A stretch of DNA of 45,528 bases from Betaproteobacteria bacterium (GTDB lineage Bacteria; Pseudomonadota; Gammaproteobacteria; Burkholderiales; Rhodocyclaceae): the NCBI GenBank assembly GCA_004295105.1, contig SHNC01000261.1, positions 1-45,528 of the forward strand. The letters are read 5' to 3'. Shown here in pieces: positions 27,001-35,457 of this stretch. The first letter of the stretch is position 1. Each line of letters starts with the position of its first letter. A program made the translations under genes and the position numbers. Below the pieces are notes generated by a model, which did no database searches, was not told where the DNA came from, and saw nothing but the letters and a program-made list of their open reading frames with translations.

Positions 27001-27096
27001 GGCCGATTCGATATCGAGGTCGATCAGTTTCTGACCGTCCACGATCGCGACGCGCAGTTCCTCGGCCTGCGTCGCATTGAAAAGCATGCGCTTCAT
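24007..27096 (-). CDS. rne: Ribonuclease E
   Basis: A 1029-residue endoribonuclease that starts mRNA decay and processes rRNA and tRNA. The N-terminal catalytic half (about 1-515) holds the S1 domain (about 36-120), metal-binding Asp301 ([12 protein letters not shown]) and Asp344 (VIDFIDM), and the zinc-link CPRC at 402-405. The C-terminal half is disordered: an arginine-rich block of [10 protein letters not shown] repeats (about 620-710), a basic [11 protein letters not shown] cluster, then Ala/Pro/Val/Glu-rich sequence with VTEPxVTGPV repeats. This part normally binds RNA and degradosome partners and anchors to the membrane; it evolves fast. The 434 bp before its start probably include the autoregulatory leader known for rne. 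It is divergent from rluC. Confidence 0.97.
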   Translation of the reverse strand: MKRMLFNATQAEELRVAIVDGQKLIDLDIESAAKEERKSNIYKAVITRIEPSLEAAFVDYGADRHGFLPFKEISRSYFQPGVDAGKASIKEALKEGQELIVQVEKDERGNKGAALTTYISLAGRYLVLMPNNPRGGGVSRRVEGDERAELRENMDQLDVPQGMSLIARTAAIGRSAEELQWDLNYLLQLWTAIEGAAQGQSGAFLIYQEGSLVIRAIRDYFQPDIGEILIDTDDIFEQARQFMAHVMPNNVAKIKRYSDDVPLFSRFQIEHQIESAYSRQVGLPSGGAVVIDHTEALVSIDVNSGRATKGADIEETALRTNLEAADEIARQLRLRDLGGLIVIDFIDMESQKNQREVENRLRDALRHDRARVQTGKISRFGLLELSRQRLRPALAETSYITCPRCNGTGHIRSTESSALHIIRILEEEAMKENTGAVHLQVPVDVATFLLNEKRVDIARIEMRHKVQLIIVPNRHLETPAHEIIRLRHDQLNAEEIALASYQMVQKPEEVEQRLPGKASDKPVRQEAAVKGIAPAQPAPMPEVRAEVQPAPAQAPAPRQGLIGRILGWLRGERAAAPAPAPVVEAEPKREARPRTERGTDVRRGGGNRNRRDRDTETPSGRGGSRAERGDRAEQGERAQRAVPPSERTERPERAERPERAERAERGERGERAEGGNRGRGRGPRTPRSEEGAEKPVSSAVPEAAVDMAATAAAAAAAEEALAPGEGVALAEGGSAEEGLQPEKRRRRGRGRGRRTGEAAGVALVTEEGMVPASEEVAEAATAAAAEAVTATTEARVEEHAASPAAPSIVEPQAEAAQTAVPAVETIEPAPLPIAVAPAVEAPAAPAVEAPLPVAVAAVSEPPQPTERAFEQQPGRVEELATPETVESASTEPARIEEAAAAGVEAAPAEPGVTEPWVTGPVVTEPFVTGPVAALPVSVEAVVVEPTPTVAVQAEASAVAVEPVGAPSLSAPIEVAGVVADSGLIMIETDAGKIAQFGTGAPETPARLGRKPRPAPVIVEEPLQQVETHK
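24308..24367 (-). repeat. Two 30-bp tandem repeats in rne
   Basis: Units at 24308-24337 and 24338-24367 match at most positions. They encode VTEPxVTGPV-type repeats in the disordered C-terminal tail of RNase E. Confidence 0.75.
25081..25170 (-). repeat. Short in-frame repeats encoding RNase E arginine-rich block
   Basis: Imperfect 6- to 15-base units (variants of CGTTCCGGACGTTCGG) encode alternating Glu-Arg-Pro/Ala-Glu-Arg motifs. The region is likely prone to slippage and length variation between strains. Confidence 0.7.
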
Positions 27097-27530
27097 TTGA
27101 TCCTTCTCCCGCGCAGGTCACACGGGCAGGACGAACGGCGCGCACCATCGCGCTTTCCGGGATCAGGAGCGATTGGGTAGGGCTGCTGCTTTCATCCGGT
27201 CTTGGTAAGGGCTGTGATGGGTCGGCTGGTCGAAATTCTCTTGTCCCCGCCCGGCTGCCGTTTCGGGCGAGCGGGCCGGCACATTTGATCCTGCGTGTGC
27301 CTGCTTTGATTTAGGCGTTTACGTCCAGTTTGTGAGCTGGACAGGTGTGTCGTACTGGCTTGTTTGCGTTACCATCTGCGCCTTTTTTGGCCTTGGACGG
27401 GACGCGACGATGAAGCCGGGAGCGCTCTTCGAGGCTCGTCGCCAGCAGTCTGCCCCGGTTGCCCGCATGTTCTTGCGGGCGAGGCACTTGGCTGACTGAA
27501 ACCGGATCCAACGGCCCGGAAGTATATTTC
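27097..27530. other. Intergenic region between divergent rne and rluC
   Basis: This 434-bp gap is the longest in the window. It must hold both promoters and the rne leader. I see no clear paired -35/-10 boxes on either strand. One structure stands out: GTCCAGTT (27323-27330) pairs with AGCTGGAC (27335-27342) around a UGUG loop, with a U-G wobble on the plus strand, so it fits the rluC-side transcript better. Divergence of the two genes from a long shared leader is the usual arrangement in proteobacteria, where RNase E controls its own mRNA through the leader. Confidence 0.5.
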
Positions 27531-28493
27531 ATGACGACGACAGAAGGCAAAGCGATTGCGGTGCGCCACGAACGCATCGACGAGGGCGCGGCTGGTCAGC
27601 GCATCGACAATTTCCTGCTGCGTGTGGCGAAGGGGGTCCCGAAAAGCCACATCTATCGCATCCTTCGCAGCGGCGAGGTGCGCGTAAACGGCCGCCGCGT
27701 CCAGCAGACCTACCGCCTGCAAGAGGGCGACGAAGTGCGTATTCCGCCGATCCGCACGGCCGAGCCGACGCGCACGGCGCCGGCTCCCGCCGGCAAGCCG
27801 CTTCCGGTCGTGTATGAGGACGATGCGCTGATCGTGATCGACAAGCCGTCGGGCAAGGCGGTGCATGGCGGCAGTGGCGTGAGCTACGGCGTGATCGAGC
27901 AGTTGCGGGTGCAGCGCCCTGAACTGCGCATGCTGGAACTGGCACATCGTCTGGACCGCGAGACGTCCGGCCTGCTGATCGTGGCCAAGAAGCGCTCGGC
28001 ATTGACCGCGCTGCACGACATGATGCGCGACGGCAAGGTCGAGAAGCGCTACCTGACGCTGGTGCCGGGCCGCTGGTCGAATCCGCTGCAGCATGTGAAG
28101 GTCGCTCTGCACAAGTTCCTGACGGCCGAGGGCGAGCGCCGGGTGCGCGTGAGCGAGGACGGCAAGCCGGCCCACAGCGTGGTGCGACTGGCCAAACGCT
28201 GGCCCGACTACAGCCTGCTGGAAGTGGAACTGAAGACGGGGCGCACGCATCAGATTCGCGTCCATCTGGCGCATCTTGGCTTCCCGCTGTGCGGAGACGA
28301 CAAATACGGCGATTTTGCCCTGAACAAGCGACTGGAGACCGAGGGGCTGAAGCGCATGTTCCTGCATGCGGCCAGGTTGAGTTTCGACCATCCCCTGACG
28401 GGCCAGCGGCTGAGCTTCGAGGCGCCGTTGCCGGACGATCTGCAGGACTTCATCGACCGACTGGATGCGAGGCAGGAGAGGGCACATGGCTGA
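27531..28493 (+). CDS. rluC: 23S rRNA pseudouridine synthase RluC
   Basis: A 320-residue enzyme of the RluA/RluC/RluD family that isomerises uridines in 23S rRNA (RluC: positions 955, 2504 and 2580 in E. coli). An N-terminal S4 RNA-binding domain (about 20-85, KSHIYRILRSGEVRVNG) precedes the catalytic domain with HRLDRETSG at 139-147; Asp142 is the catalytic residue. Later motifs KRYLTLV and GRTHQIRVHLAHLG are intact. An open frame extends to 27459, but the ATG at 27531 gives the expected N-terminus. Divergence from rne is the common arrangement and supports RluC over RluD. It overlaps the next gene by 8 bp. Confidence 0.95.
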   Translation: MTTTEGKAIAVRHERIDEGAAGQRIDNFLLRVAKGVPKSHIYRILRSGEVRVNGRRVQQTYRLQEGDEVRIPPIRTAEPTRTAPAPAGKPLPVVYEDDALIVIDKPSGKAVHGGSGVSYGVIEQLRVQRPELRMLELAHRLDRETSGLLIVAKKRSALTALHDMMRDGKVEKRYLTLVPGRWSNPLQHVKVALHKFLTAEGERRVRVSEDGKPAHSVVRLAKRWPDYSLLEVELKTGRTHQIRVHLAHLGFPLCGDDKYGDFALNKRLETEGLKRMFLHAARLSFDHPLTGQRLSFEAPLPDDLQDFIDRLDARQERAHG

Positions 28494-29142
28494 ACGTTTC
28501 GACCTGATCGTGTTCGACTGGGATGGCACGTTGATGGACTCGGCCGGCGCGATCGTGCGTGCGATCGTGGCGTCGTGCCGCGACCTGGGCCTGCCCGAAC
28601 CTTCCGACGAGCGGGCGCGCTACGTGATCGGCCTCGGCTTGGGCGATGCCCTGCGCCATGCAGTGCCGGAATTGGCCGAAGGCGACTACCCGCGCATGGT
28701 CGAGCGTTACCGCCACCACTACCTGTCCAGCGATCACGAGCTGACGCTGTTCCCCGGCGTCGCGGAAACCCTCGCGTGGTTGACGGAGCAGGGGCGCATG
28801 CTGGGCGTGGCGACCGGGAAGAGCCGCGTCGGCCTCGATCGCGCGCTCGGTCGTGCGGGGCTCGCGGCCTGTTTCCACAGCACGCGCTGCGCGGACGAGT
28901 GTTTCTCGAAGCCGCATCCGGCGATGCTCGAGCAGATCATGGACGAACTCGGCGTGGAGCCCGATCGAACGTTGATGGTCGGCGACACCACGCACGATCT
29001 GCTGATGGCGAAGAACGCCGGTGTGGCCTCGCTCGCCGTTAGCTTCGGCGCCCATCCCGCGGAGGCCCTGCGCGCCGAGGCGCCGCTTGCGTGCGTGGCG
29101 ACGCCGGGCGAACTGGGGGAGTGGCTACGCCGCAATGCCTGA
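28486..29142 (+). CDS. HAD-superfamily phosphatase (Gph-like)
   Basis: A 218-residue class IA haloacid-dehalogenase phosphatase. Motif I FDWDGTLMDS gives nucleophile Asp11 and Asp13; motif II Thr in VATGKS; motif III Lys in SKPHP; motif IV VGDTTHD. The cap domain lies at about 20-85. Family members hydrolyse phosphoglycolate, pyrophosphate or nucleoside monophosphates; the substrate is not decided by motifs. The start is inside the rluC end (ATG at 28486, with GGAGAGGG before it), so translation is coupled. In betaproteobacteria this rluC-HAD pair is common. It converges on a methyltransferase gene. Confidence 0.9.
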   Translation: MAERFDLIVFDWDGTLMDSAGAIVRAIVASCRDLGLPEPSDERARYVIGLGLGDALRHAVPELAEGDYPRMVERYRHHYLSSDHELTLFPGVAETLAWLTEQGRMLGVATGKSRVGLDRALGRAGLAACFHSTRCADECFSKPHPAMLEQIMDELGVEPDRTLMVGDTTHDLLMAKNAGVASLAVSFGAHPAEALRAEAPLACVATPGELGEWLRRNA

Positions 29143-29145
29143 CCC

Positions 29146-29162
29146 GGGGCGGGCAGCGCCCC
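29146..29162. terminator. Short GC hairpin between convergent genes
   Basis: GGGGCG (29146-29151) pairs with CGCCCC (29157-29162) across a 5-base loop, filling the 26-bp gap between the HAD phosphatase and the convergent methyltransferase. No T-run follows on either side. Confidence 0.4.
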
Positions 29163-29168
29163 GCTGCG

Positions 29169-29897
29169 TCAGGCGAGCAGCAGGAACAAGGTGGGGCGCT
29201 TGGCCAGTTCGGGCTTGCTCGTGCGGCGCCAGTCGCCGATGCTTTGGGTGAGCAGGTACTCGCCAGCGGTGCTCAGATCGCAGGCGACGCACAGTCGGGT
29301 GCCCGGGCGGCAGACGCGCAGCAGGGCCTCGAACATCCGGTCGTTGCGGTAGGGCGTCTCGATGAAGATCTGAGTTCGTTGCTGCGCGCGCGACTCGTTC
29401 TCCAGCGCACGTATGCGCTCGTCGCGTTCGGCTTCGGTGACTGGCAGGTAACCGTGAAAGGCGAAGCTCTGGCCATTCAGCCCCGAGCCCATCAGGCCGA
29501 GCAGGATCGAGGACGGGCCGACCAGCGGCATCACGCGGATGCCCAGCACATGTGCGCGTGCCACCAGCCTTGCGCCGGGATCGGCGACCGCAGGGCAGCC
29601 GGCGTCCGACATCAGGCCGATATCCTCGCCGGCGAGCGCAGGGGCGAGCAGGGCGTCGATCGCGGCGTCCGATGCGCTCACCGGGTCGGCGGGCAGTTCG
29701 CGGACGTCGGTCTCGCGCAGCGGGTGCGGATAATCGAGCTGCTTGAGGTGTGCCCGCGCGCTGCGTGCCGTTTCAACCACGAAGTGCCTCAGTCCGGCGA
29801 CGGTGGTCTGCGCATGCTGCGGCAGGAAGGACTGCCAGGGGGCGTCGCCGAGGGCGACCGGAACGAGGTACAACGTGCCGCGAACCGGTGCGTTCAT
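29169..29897 (-). CDS. SAM-dependent methyltransferase, RsmI/tetrapyrrole-methylase fold
   Basis: A 242-residue protein related to RsmI (16S rRNA ribose methyltransferase). The N-terminal GTLYLVPVALGD, the GLMSDAGCPAVADPGA loop and VGPSSILLGLMGSGLNGQSFAFHGYLP match the SAM-binding fold; RsmI itself has the more regular LYVVATPIGNL start and is about 40 residues longer, so this is a diverged, shorter relative whose target is uncertain. The start at 29897 overlaps the maf stop as ATGA, so the two are translationally coupled. It could modify rRNA or another substrate; the family alone does not decide. Confidence 0.85.
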   Translation of the reverse strand: MNAPVRGTLYLVPVALGDAPWQSFLPQHAQTTVAGLRHFVVETARSARAHLKQLDYPHPLRETDVRELPADPVSASDAAIDALLAPALAGEDIGLMSDAGCPAVADPGARLVARAHVLGIRVMPLVGPSSILLGLMGSGLNGQSFAFHGYLPVTEAERDERIRALENESRAQQRTQIFIETPYRNDRMFEALLRVCRPGTRLCVACDLSTAGEYLLTQSIGDWRRTSKPELAKRPTLFLLLA

Positions 29898-30469
29898 GGC
29901 AGTTGCAGGCCTTCGGCGCGCAGCATGCGTGACAACGCGATCAGCGGCAGGCCGATCAGTGCGGTAGGGTCGTCGCCCGACAAGGCCTCGAGCAGGGCGA
30001 TGCCCAGTCCTTCGGACTTCGCGCTGCCTGCGCAATCGAGTGGGCGCTCCTTGGCGACGTAACGGCGGATCTCGTCGTCGTCGAGGTCGCGAAAGCGCAC
30101 CAGGGTGGGCACGCCTTCGCACCGGATACTTCCCGTGCGTGTATTGAGCACGGCCAGCGCGGTATGGAACACCACCGTGCGGCCGCGCATGCGTTGCAAC
30201 TGGGCGATGGCGCGTTCCTCGGTGCCGGGCTTGCCGAACACCTCGTCGCCGAGGTGGGCGACCTGGTCACTGCCGATGATCAGCGCGTCGGGGAAATCCG
30301 ATGCGACTGCTCGGGCCTTCGCGACGGCGAGACGCTCGGCGGTGGCAGCGGGGGGTTCGCCTGGCAGCGGCGTTTCGTCGGTATCCGGTCGCGCGGTTTC
30401 GAACGCGAGCTGCAGGCGCTCGAGCAGCAGTTTGCGATAGACGGACGTGGAGGCGAGGACGAGCTTCAT
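29894..30469 (-). CDS. maf: Maf-family nucleoside triphosphate pyrophosphatase
   Basis: A 191-residue Maf/HAM1-like enzyme that hydrolyses non-canonical or modified nucleotides to monophosphates, a house-cleaning function. The N-terminal LASTSVYRKLLLERL (Ser-x-Arg substrate loop), PDTDETPLPGE (about 29-39) and IIGSDQVA (about 65-72) are typical. Of the bacterial subfamilies it looks closest to YceF (7-methyl-GTP), in keeping with location beside yceD-rpmF as in E. coli. It is divergent from yceD with 126 bp between starts. Confidence 0.93.
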   Translation of the reverse strand: MKLVLASTSVYRKLLLERLQLAFETARPDTDETPLPGEPPAATAERLAVAKARAVASDFPDALIIGSDQVAHLGDEVFGKPGTEERAIAQLQRMRGRTVVFHTALAVLNTRTGSIRCEGVPTLVRFRDLDDDEIRRYVAKERPLDCAGSAKSEGLGIALLEALSGDDPTALIGLPLIALSRMLRAEGLQLP

Positions 30470-30556
30470 CTTGACGGGATCCGGCGTCGGTCGGTGGAAG
30501 GACTGCTTTCGGGCAAACGCCCGGAGGGCGGCGTGCGGGCGATGATCGCGCGGGCT

Positions 30557-30586
30557 TTGACACGAACGCCAAAAAAATCATATCAT
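30557..30586 (+). promoter_or_regulatory. Sigma-70 promoter for yceD-rpmF
   Basis: TTGACA (30557-30562, perfect -35) is followed by an 18-base spacer including a run of seven A, then TATCAT (30581-30586). The predicted start is about 30592-30594, only a few bases before the yceD ATG at 30596. Confidence 0.8.
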
Positions 30587-30595
30587 GCACGGCTT

Positions 30596-31111
30596 ATGTC
30601 GCAACATGGCGCTACCTCTACAACCATCGCGGATCCGTTCCGGTTTGCGGCGGATGGCCGTCGCATCGACGGGGAAGTCGATGTGGCAAAGCTGGAGCGC
30701 CTGGCTGACAATCTGGCAGATACGGCGGGCGTGCTTCGCTACGGTATCGAGGGTTCGCTCGATGAGGAGCGTCGTCCTCGCCTGCGGTTGAATGTCAGCG
30801 GCGGTCTGGTCCTGCGTTGCCAACGTTGTCTCGGTGGGCTCGCCTGGCCGGTTGACATCGGGGTGACGTTGCAGCCGGTCCGCAAGGGGGATGAAATCCC
30901 CGACGAGGAACTGGAAGACGACGAGATCGATGCGCTGGAAGTCGGCGCCGACCTCGACGTGGACGCGCTCGTCGAGGATGAAGTCCTCCTGGCGTTGCCG
31001 ATTGCGCCGCGACACGATGATTGCCAACCGCCTCGCCCCGAGGGCGGGGTGGAGAAAGAATCGCCTTTCGCCAAGCTGGCCGCGCTGCGCGGTGGCGGCA
31101 ACAAGGCGTAG
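30596..31111 (+). CDS. yceD: YceD/DUF177 family protein
   Basis: A 171-residue protein of the YceD family, which is almost always next to rpmF and is implicated in 23S rRNA or L32-related ribosome maturation. It shows the conserved LRCQRCLGGLAWPV cysteine pair near residue 80 and an acidic middle (EELEDDEIDALEVGADLDV). No ribosome-binding site precedes the ATG at 30596, and the predicted transcript would begin only a few bases before it, so translation may be leaderless. The open frame continues upstream antisense to maf, but the promoter position supports 30596. It ends 30 bp before rpmF. Confidence 0.92.
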   Translation: MSQHGATSTTIADPFRFAADGRRIDGEVDVAKLERLADNLADTAGVLRYGIEGSLDEERRPRLRLNVSGGLVLRCQRCLGGLAWPVDIGVTLQPVRKGDEIPDEELEDDEIDALEVGADLDVDALVEDEVLLALPIAPRHDDCQPPRPEGGVEKESPFAKLAALRGGGNKA

Positions 31112-31141
31112 GCGCAACTTTTTTGATTCAGGAGTCATTTC

Positions 31142-31321
31142 ATGGCAGTTCAGCAGAACAAGAAGTCCCCGTCCAAGCGTGGCATGCACCGTGCGCACGA
31201 TTTCCTGACCGGTCCGGCGCTGGCGGTCGAGGCGACCACGGGCGAGGTTCACCTTCGTCACCACATCAGCCCGAACGGTTTCTACCGCGGCAAGAAGGTC
31301 GTCAAGACCAAGGGTGAATAA
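31142..31321 (+). CDS. rpmF: 50S ribosomal protein L32
   Basis: A 59-residue ribosomal protein: [20 protein letters not shown] start, conserved [14 protein letters not shown] end. The first residues [17 protein letters not shown]-type are the L32 signature. No zinc-binding cysteines are present, so it is the Cys-lacking form. It forms part of the large subunit near the peptidyl transferase region. A ribosome-binding site (CAGGAG) precedes it. A strong hairpin with a T-run follows 20 bases later. Confidence 0.98.
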   Translation: MAVQQNKKSPSKRGMHRAHDFLTGPALAVEATTGEVHLRHHISPNGFYRGKKVVKTKGE

Positions 31322-31340
31322 GGCTTCAGCCTGATGTGAG

Positions 31341-31378
31341 GGCGGCGCACGGCGCATCGCGCCGGCGCCGCCTTTTTT
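31341..31378 (+). terminator. Intrinsic terminator after rpmF
   Basis: GGCGGCGC (31341-31348) pairs with GCGCCGCC (31365-31372), with a second inner GGCGC/GCGCC pair, followed by six T (31373-31378). It lies between rpmF and plsX and would let L32 be made in excess of the lipid genes. Confidence 0.8.
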
Positions 31379-31407
31379 GTCCGACGTTCTCCCTGTAATC
31401 ACGCGAG

Positions 31408-32430
31408 ATGCCGATGGGTGTCACGATAGCAATCGATTGCATGGGTGGCGATCACGGTCCGTCCGTGACCGTGCCTGCTGCGCTCGCCTTCTTGCGCAGT
31501 CATCCTGATGCGAACGCGATCCTTGTTGGGCGCGAAGATGTTCTGAGACCGCTCGTCTCCAGCCATTCGACCGAGTTCGGTGCGCGGTTGCGGATGCAGT
31601 CCGCCACGGAAGTCGTCACGATGGACGACCCGCCCGCCATCGCGATGCGGACCAAGAAAGACTCGTCCATGCGGGTTTCGATCGATCTGGTGAAGGCCGG
31701 CGAGGCCAGTGCCGCGGTGTCCGCCGGCAACACCGGCGCGCTGATGGCGATCTCGCGCTTCGTGCTGAAAACCCTGCCCGGAATCGACCGCCCGGCGATC
31801 GCCACGGTGCTACCCTCGTTGAAGGGGCATACCTATGTGCTCGATCTCGGGGCGAACGTCGACTGCTCGGCCGAGCATCTGCTCCAGTTCGGGGTGATGG
31901 GTGCGATGCTGGTGGCGGCAATCGAGCACAAGGATCGCCCCAGCGTGGGTCTCCTGAACATCGGCGAGGAGGTCATCAAGGGCAACGATGTCGTCAAGGA
32001 GGCGGGCGAGCTGTTGCGCAACAGTGGTCTCAATTTCTACGGCAACGTCGAGGGCAATGACATCTACGAGGGCACGGTCGACGTCGTGGTCTGCGACGGC
32101 TTCGTCGGTAATGTCGCGCTGAAGACGTCCGAGGGGCTCGCACAGATGATCGGTGCCTTCCTGAAGGAAGAGTTCAAGCGCTCGATGCTGACGAAGCTGA
32201 TGGCGATCGTTGCACTGCCGGTACTCAAGCGCTTCAAGCAACGTGTCGACCACCGGCTGTACAACGGCGCACCGCTGCTCGGACTGCGTGGCGTGGTGCT
32301 GAAGAGCCACGGCTCGGCTGATGCGCTGGCCTTCGAGAACGCCCTGGCGCGTGCGGCCGAGGCTGCGTCGAACCGGCTCATCGAGCGCATCTCCGAACGT
32401 ATGGCGAGCATGAACGAGGTGAAGGCATGA
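31408..32430 (+). CDS. plsX: Phosphate acyltransferase PlsX
   Basis: A 340-residue peripheral membrane enzyme that makes acyl-phosphate from acyl-ACP, the first step of the PlsX/PlsY route to phosphatidic acid. The N-terminal [13 protein letters not shown], the [10 protein letters not shown] stretch and [10 protein letters not shown] are standard. Two Mets (31408 and 31414) are possible starts; the GAG just before 31408 is better spaced for 31414. It begins a tightly packed set: plsX-fabH overlap by ATGA. A terminator between rpmF and plsX suggests partial read-through or a separate promoter. Confidence 0.97.
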   Translation: MPMGVTIAIDCMGGDHGPSVTVPAALAFLRSHPDANAILVGREDVLRPLVSSHSTEFGARLRMQSATEVVTMDDPPAIAMRTKKDSSMRVSIDLVKAGEASAAVSAGNTGALMAISRFVLKTLPGIDRPAIATVLPSLKGHTYVLDLGANVDCSAEHLLQFGVMGAMLVAAIEHKDRPSVGLLNIGEEVIKGNDVVKEAGELLRNSGLNFYGNVEGNDIYEGTVDVVVCDGFVGNVALKTSEGLAQMIGAFLKEEFKRSMLTKLMAIVALPVLKRFKQRVDHRLYNGAPLLGLRGVVLKSHGSADALAFENALARAAEAASNRLIERISERMASMNEVKA

Positions 32431-33392
32431 TCTACGCACGGATCGCGGGTACCGGCAGTTGTCTGCCGGGCAATCCGGTCAGCAACGACGACCTGGTGGC
32501 GCGCGGCATCGAGACGTCGGACGAATGGATCGTTTCCCGCTCCGGCATCAGCAGCCGCCATCTCGCGGCGGCCGACGTGGGGTCCAGCGATCTGGCGCGC
32601 GTGGCTGCGGAGCGGGCGATCGAGGCCGCGGGATGCGAGGCGGACGACATCGACCTCATCATCGTCGCCACGTCGACGCCCGATTACATCTTCCCCAGCA
32701 CTGCGGCACTCGTGCAGTCCAAGCTCGGCATCCGTAACGGCGGTGCCGCGTTCGACGTGCAGGCAGTCTGCAGCGGCTTCGTGTATGCGCTGACCGTGGC
32801 CGAAAAGTTCATCCGATCAGGGAGCCACAAGCGGGCGCTGGTGATCGGGGCGGAAGTGTTCTCACGCATTCTCGACTGGTCGGACCGTGCCACGTGCGTC
32901 CTGTTCGGCGATGGCGCAGGGGCAGTGGTGCTGGAGGCCTCTGACCGGCCCGGCATCCGCGCTGCCGCTCTGCATGCGGACGGCAGTCACCACCCGATTC
33001 TGTGCGTGCCCGGGGGCGTCGCGTCGGGGCAGGTGATCGGCGATCCGTTCCTGCGCATGGATGGCCAGGCGGTTTTCAAGTTCGCGGTGAAGGTGCTCGG
33101 CGACGTCGCGAACGAGGTGCTCGAGCAGACGGGCGCCGCTGCCGACAGCGTGGACTGGCTGATCCCGCACCAGGCCAACATCCGCATCATTCAGGCGACG
33201 GCGAAGCGGCTCGGACTGCCCATGGAGCGCGTCATCACCACCGTGGGTCACCACGGCAACACCTCGGCGGCGTCCATTCCGCTCGCGCTGGACGAGGCCG
33301 TTCGGGGCGGACAGATCCGCCCCGGGCAGCGCCTGATCGTCGAAGGCGTGGGCGGCGGCTTCACCTGGGGCGCTGCCCTGATCGACTTCTGA
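32427..33392 (+). CDS. fabH: 3-oxoacyl-ACP synthase III
   Basis: A 321-residue condensing enzyme that joins acetyl-CoA and malonyl-ACP to begin type II fatty-acid synthesis. The catalytic triad is Cys115 (QAVCSGF), His248 (PHQANIRI) and Asn278 (HHGNTSAAS). The start overlaps the plsX stop as ATGA. Full length and no odd residues. Confidence 0.98.
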   Translation: MIYARIAGTGSCLPGNPVSNDDLVARGIETSDEWIVSRSGISSRHLAAADVGSSDLARVAAERAIEAAGCEADDIDLIIVATSTPDYIFPSTAALVQSKLGIRNGGAAFDVQAVCSGFVYALTVAEKFIRSGSHKRALVIGAEVFSRILDWSDRATCVLFGDGAGAVVLEASDRPGIRAAALHADGSHHPILCVPGGVASGQVIGDPFLRMDGQAVFKFAVKVLGDVANEVLEQTGAAADSVDWLIPHQANIRIIQATAKRLGLPMERVITTVGHHGNTSAASIPLALDEAVRGGQIRPGQRLIVEGVGGGFTWGAALIDF

Positions 33393-33424
33393 GACTTCTT
33401 TTTTGCAGACGAGTGGAGAACGGC

Positions 33425-34354
33425 ATGGCATTTGCGCTGGTTTTTCCCGGCCAGGGTTCACAGTCGGTCGGCATGATGGCGGCCTACGGCGAGTCCGCCG
33501 ACATCCGTAACACTTTCGCAGAGGCGTCGGATGCTCTCGGCGAGGATCTGTGGGCCATGGTCTGCGATGGTCCGGCCGAGCGCCTTGCGCTGACCGTCAA
33601 CACGCAGCCGCTCATGCTGACGGCCGGCGTGGCGACCTACCGCGCCTGGCTGGCGGCCGGCGGCCTCAAGCCTGCCTTGGTCGCCGGGCACAGCCTGGGC
33701 GAGTATTCCGCGCTGGTCGCGGCTGGCGCGATCGCGTTCAAGGATGCGGTGCCGCTGGTGCGTTTCCGTGCGCAGGCGATGCAGGAAGCGGTGCCGGCCG
33801 GCGAAGGTGCGATGGCAGCGCTGCTCGGCCTCGAGGCCGATGCGGTGCGCGAAGCCTGTGCCGAGGCTGCTCAGGGTGAGGTCGTGGAGGCGGCGAACCT
33901 TAATGCGCCAGGCCAGATCGTGATCGCCGGTGCCAAGGCGGCGGTCGAGCGCGCGGTAGAGGTCGCCAAGGCCAGGGGGGCCAAACGCGCCGTCCTGCTG
34001 CCGGTGTCGGCTCCCTTCCACTGCGCGCTGATGCGGCCTGCCGCGGAGCGTCTGGCCGAACGCCTGGCGTCGGTCGCGATCGCTGCGCCGCAGATCGATG
34101 TGCTGAACAACGTCGATGTTTCCGTCTATGCTGATCCGGACAGGATCCGCGATGCACTCGTGCGCCAGGCCTTCTCGCCGGTGCGCTGGATCGAATCGGT
34201 GCAGGAGATGGCCCGTCGCGGCATGTCGCACGTCATCGAATGCGGCCCGGGCAAGGTCCTTGCCGGAATGACCAAGCGCATCGCAAAGGATCTGGAGGGC
34301 GGCTCGGCGCACGATGCCGCCAGCCTCGAACAATCGATTGCGGCAGTGAGGTAA
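33425..34354 (+). CDS. fabD: Malonyl-CoA:ACP transacylase
   Basis: A 309-residue enzyme that loads malonyl groups onto ACP. The N-terminal LVFPGQGSQ, nucleophile Ser90 in GHSLGE, and the later VSAPFHCALM histidine form the active site. A GAGTGGAGA stretch precedes the ATG at 33425. The frame is open further upstream within fabH, but the standard N-terminus fixes the start. It ends 3 bp before fabG. Confidence 0.97.
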   Translation: MAFALVFPGQGSQSVGMMAAYGESADIRNTFAEASDALGEDLWAMVCDGPAERLALTVNTQPLMLTAGVATYRAWLAAGGLKPALVAGHSLGEYSALVAAGAIAFKDAVPLVRFRAQAMQEAVPAGEGAMAALLGLEADAVREACAEAAQGEVVEAANLNAPGQIVIAGAKAAVERAVEVAKARGAKRAVLLPVSAPFHCALMRPAAERLAERLASVAIAAPQIDVLNNVDVSVYADPDRIRDALVRQAFSPVRWIESVQEMARRGMSHVIECGPGKVLAGMTKRIAKDLEGGSAHDAASLEQSIAAVR

Positions 34355-34357
34355 GCA

Positions 34358-35107
34358 ATGAGTTTTTCCCTCGAAGGTCAGGTCGCGCTGGTCACCGGCG
34401 CATCGCGCGGGATCGGTCGCGCGGTGGCCATGGAACTTGGTCGCCTGGGCGCGGTGGTCGTCGGCACGGCAACGTCGGAAAGCGGTGCGCTGGACATCGA
34501 CAGCGCGCTTGCCGAAGCCGGCGTCAAGGGCGCGGGCATGGCGCTCGACGTCACCGACGGGGCGGCCTGCGAGACGTTGGTGGGTGAGGTCGAAAAGCGT
34601 TTCGGGATCATCAACGTGCTGGTCAACAACGCCGGCATCACCCGCGACAACCTCGCCATGCGCATGAAGGACGATGAATGGGATGCGGTGCTCGATACCA
34701 ATCTGCGTGCCGTGTTCCGCATGAGCAAACTCGTCATGCGCGGCATGATGAAGGCACGCAGCGGGCGCATCGTGAACATCACCTCGGTGGTGGCGAGTGC
34801 GGGAAACCCGGGGCAGGCCAATTACGCTGCCGCCAAGGCCGGCGTGGCCGGCATGTCGCGCGCGCTGGCGCGTGAGTTGGGCAGCCGCAACATTACGGTG
34901 AACTGCGTGGCGCCCGGGTTCATCGACACCGACATGACGCGCGCGCTGCCCGACGCGGCGCGCGACGCCCTGCTTGGCAACATCGCTCTGGGCCGCCTCG
35001 GGCGTCCGGAGGAGATTGCCGGCGCGGTTGCATTTCTTGCATCGCCTGCCGGTGCCTATGTCACCGGCACGACGCTGCATGTAAACGGCGGCATGTACAT
35101 GTCGTGA
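34358..35107 (+). CDS. fabG: 3-oxoacyl-ACP reductase
   Basis: A 249-residue short-chain dehydrogenase that reduces 3-oxoacyl-ACP with NADPH. TGASRGIG at 13-20 binds the cofactor; the catalytic set is Ser143, Tyr156 and Lys160 (SVVASAG...NYAAAKAG), and NNAG lies at 90-93. Its C-terminus GGMYMS is normal for FabG. It is 3 bp after fabD, so probably on one message. Confidence 0.97.
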   Translation: MSFSLEGQVALVTGASRGIGRAVAMELGRLGAVVVGTATSESGALDIDSALAEAGVKGAGMALDVTDGAACETLVGEVEKRFGIINVLVNNAGITRDNLAMRMKDDEWDAVLDTNLRAVFRMSKLVMRGMMKARSGRIVNITSVVASAGNPGQANYAAAKAGVAGMSRALARELGSRNITVNCVAPGFIDTDMTRALPDAARDALLGNIALGRLGRPEEIAGAVAFLASPAGAYVTGTTLHVNGGMYMS

Positions 35108-35112
35108 TTTTC

Positions 35113-35140
35113 GGCCGGGATAGCGGTTCCCGGCCATTTT
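35113..35140 (+). terminator. Hairpin between fabG and acpP
   Basis: GGCCGGGA (35113-35120) pairs with TCCCGGCC (35128-35135) across a 7-base loop, followed by ATTTT (35136-35140). It can end part of the fabHDG transcripts just before the acpP promoter. Confidence 0.7.
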
Positions 35141-35148
35141 GGTAGAAT
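35140..35148 (+). promoter_or_regulatory. Extended -10 promoter of acpP
   Basis: TGG followed directly by TAGAAT (35143-35148) fits an extended -10 element; no good -35 is present. A separate promoter agrees with the known high abundance of ACP. Confidence 0.6.
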
Positions 35149-35197
35149 ACGCCCGCTTTTCAACTACAAACCTGGACCTGTCAGGAAGGAGTTTTTC

Positions 35198-35437
35198 ATG
35201 GAGAACATCGAACAGCGCGTCAAGAAGATCGTCGCTGAGCAACTTGGCGTGAACGAGTCTGAAATCAAGAACGACTCGTCGTTCGTTGATGATCTTGGCG
35301 CAGATTCGCTGGACACCGTGGAACTGGTCATGGCACTGGAAGAAGAATTCGAGTGCGAGATTCCGGACGAAGAGGCCGAGAAGATCACCAACGTTCAACA
35401 GGCGATCGACTACGTCAACGCCCACCTCAAGAAGTAA
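35198..35437 (+). CDS. acpP: Acyl carrier protein
   Basis: A 79-residue acidic helical protein carrying the growing acyl chain. Ser37 in DLGADSLDT receives the 4'-phosphopantetheine arm. The start [18 protein letters not shown] is typical. The ribosome-binding site is strong (AGGAAGGAG). Its own promoter and flanking hairpins set its level apart from the fab enzymes. Confidence 0.99.
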   Translation: MENIEQRVKKIVAEQLGVNESEIKNDSSFVDDLGADSLDTVELVMALEEEFECEIPDEEAEKITNVQQAIDYVNAHLKK

Positions 35438-35457
35438 TTCGGGCAGTCAATTCCCCA

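Noticed and set aside
33458-35425. A 655-codon minus-strand frame opposite fabD-fabG-acpP
   Set aside because: Shadow of three conserved fatty-acid synthesis genes, no domain or ribosome-binding site.
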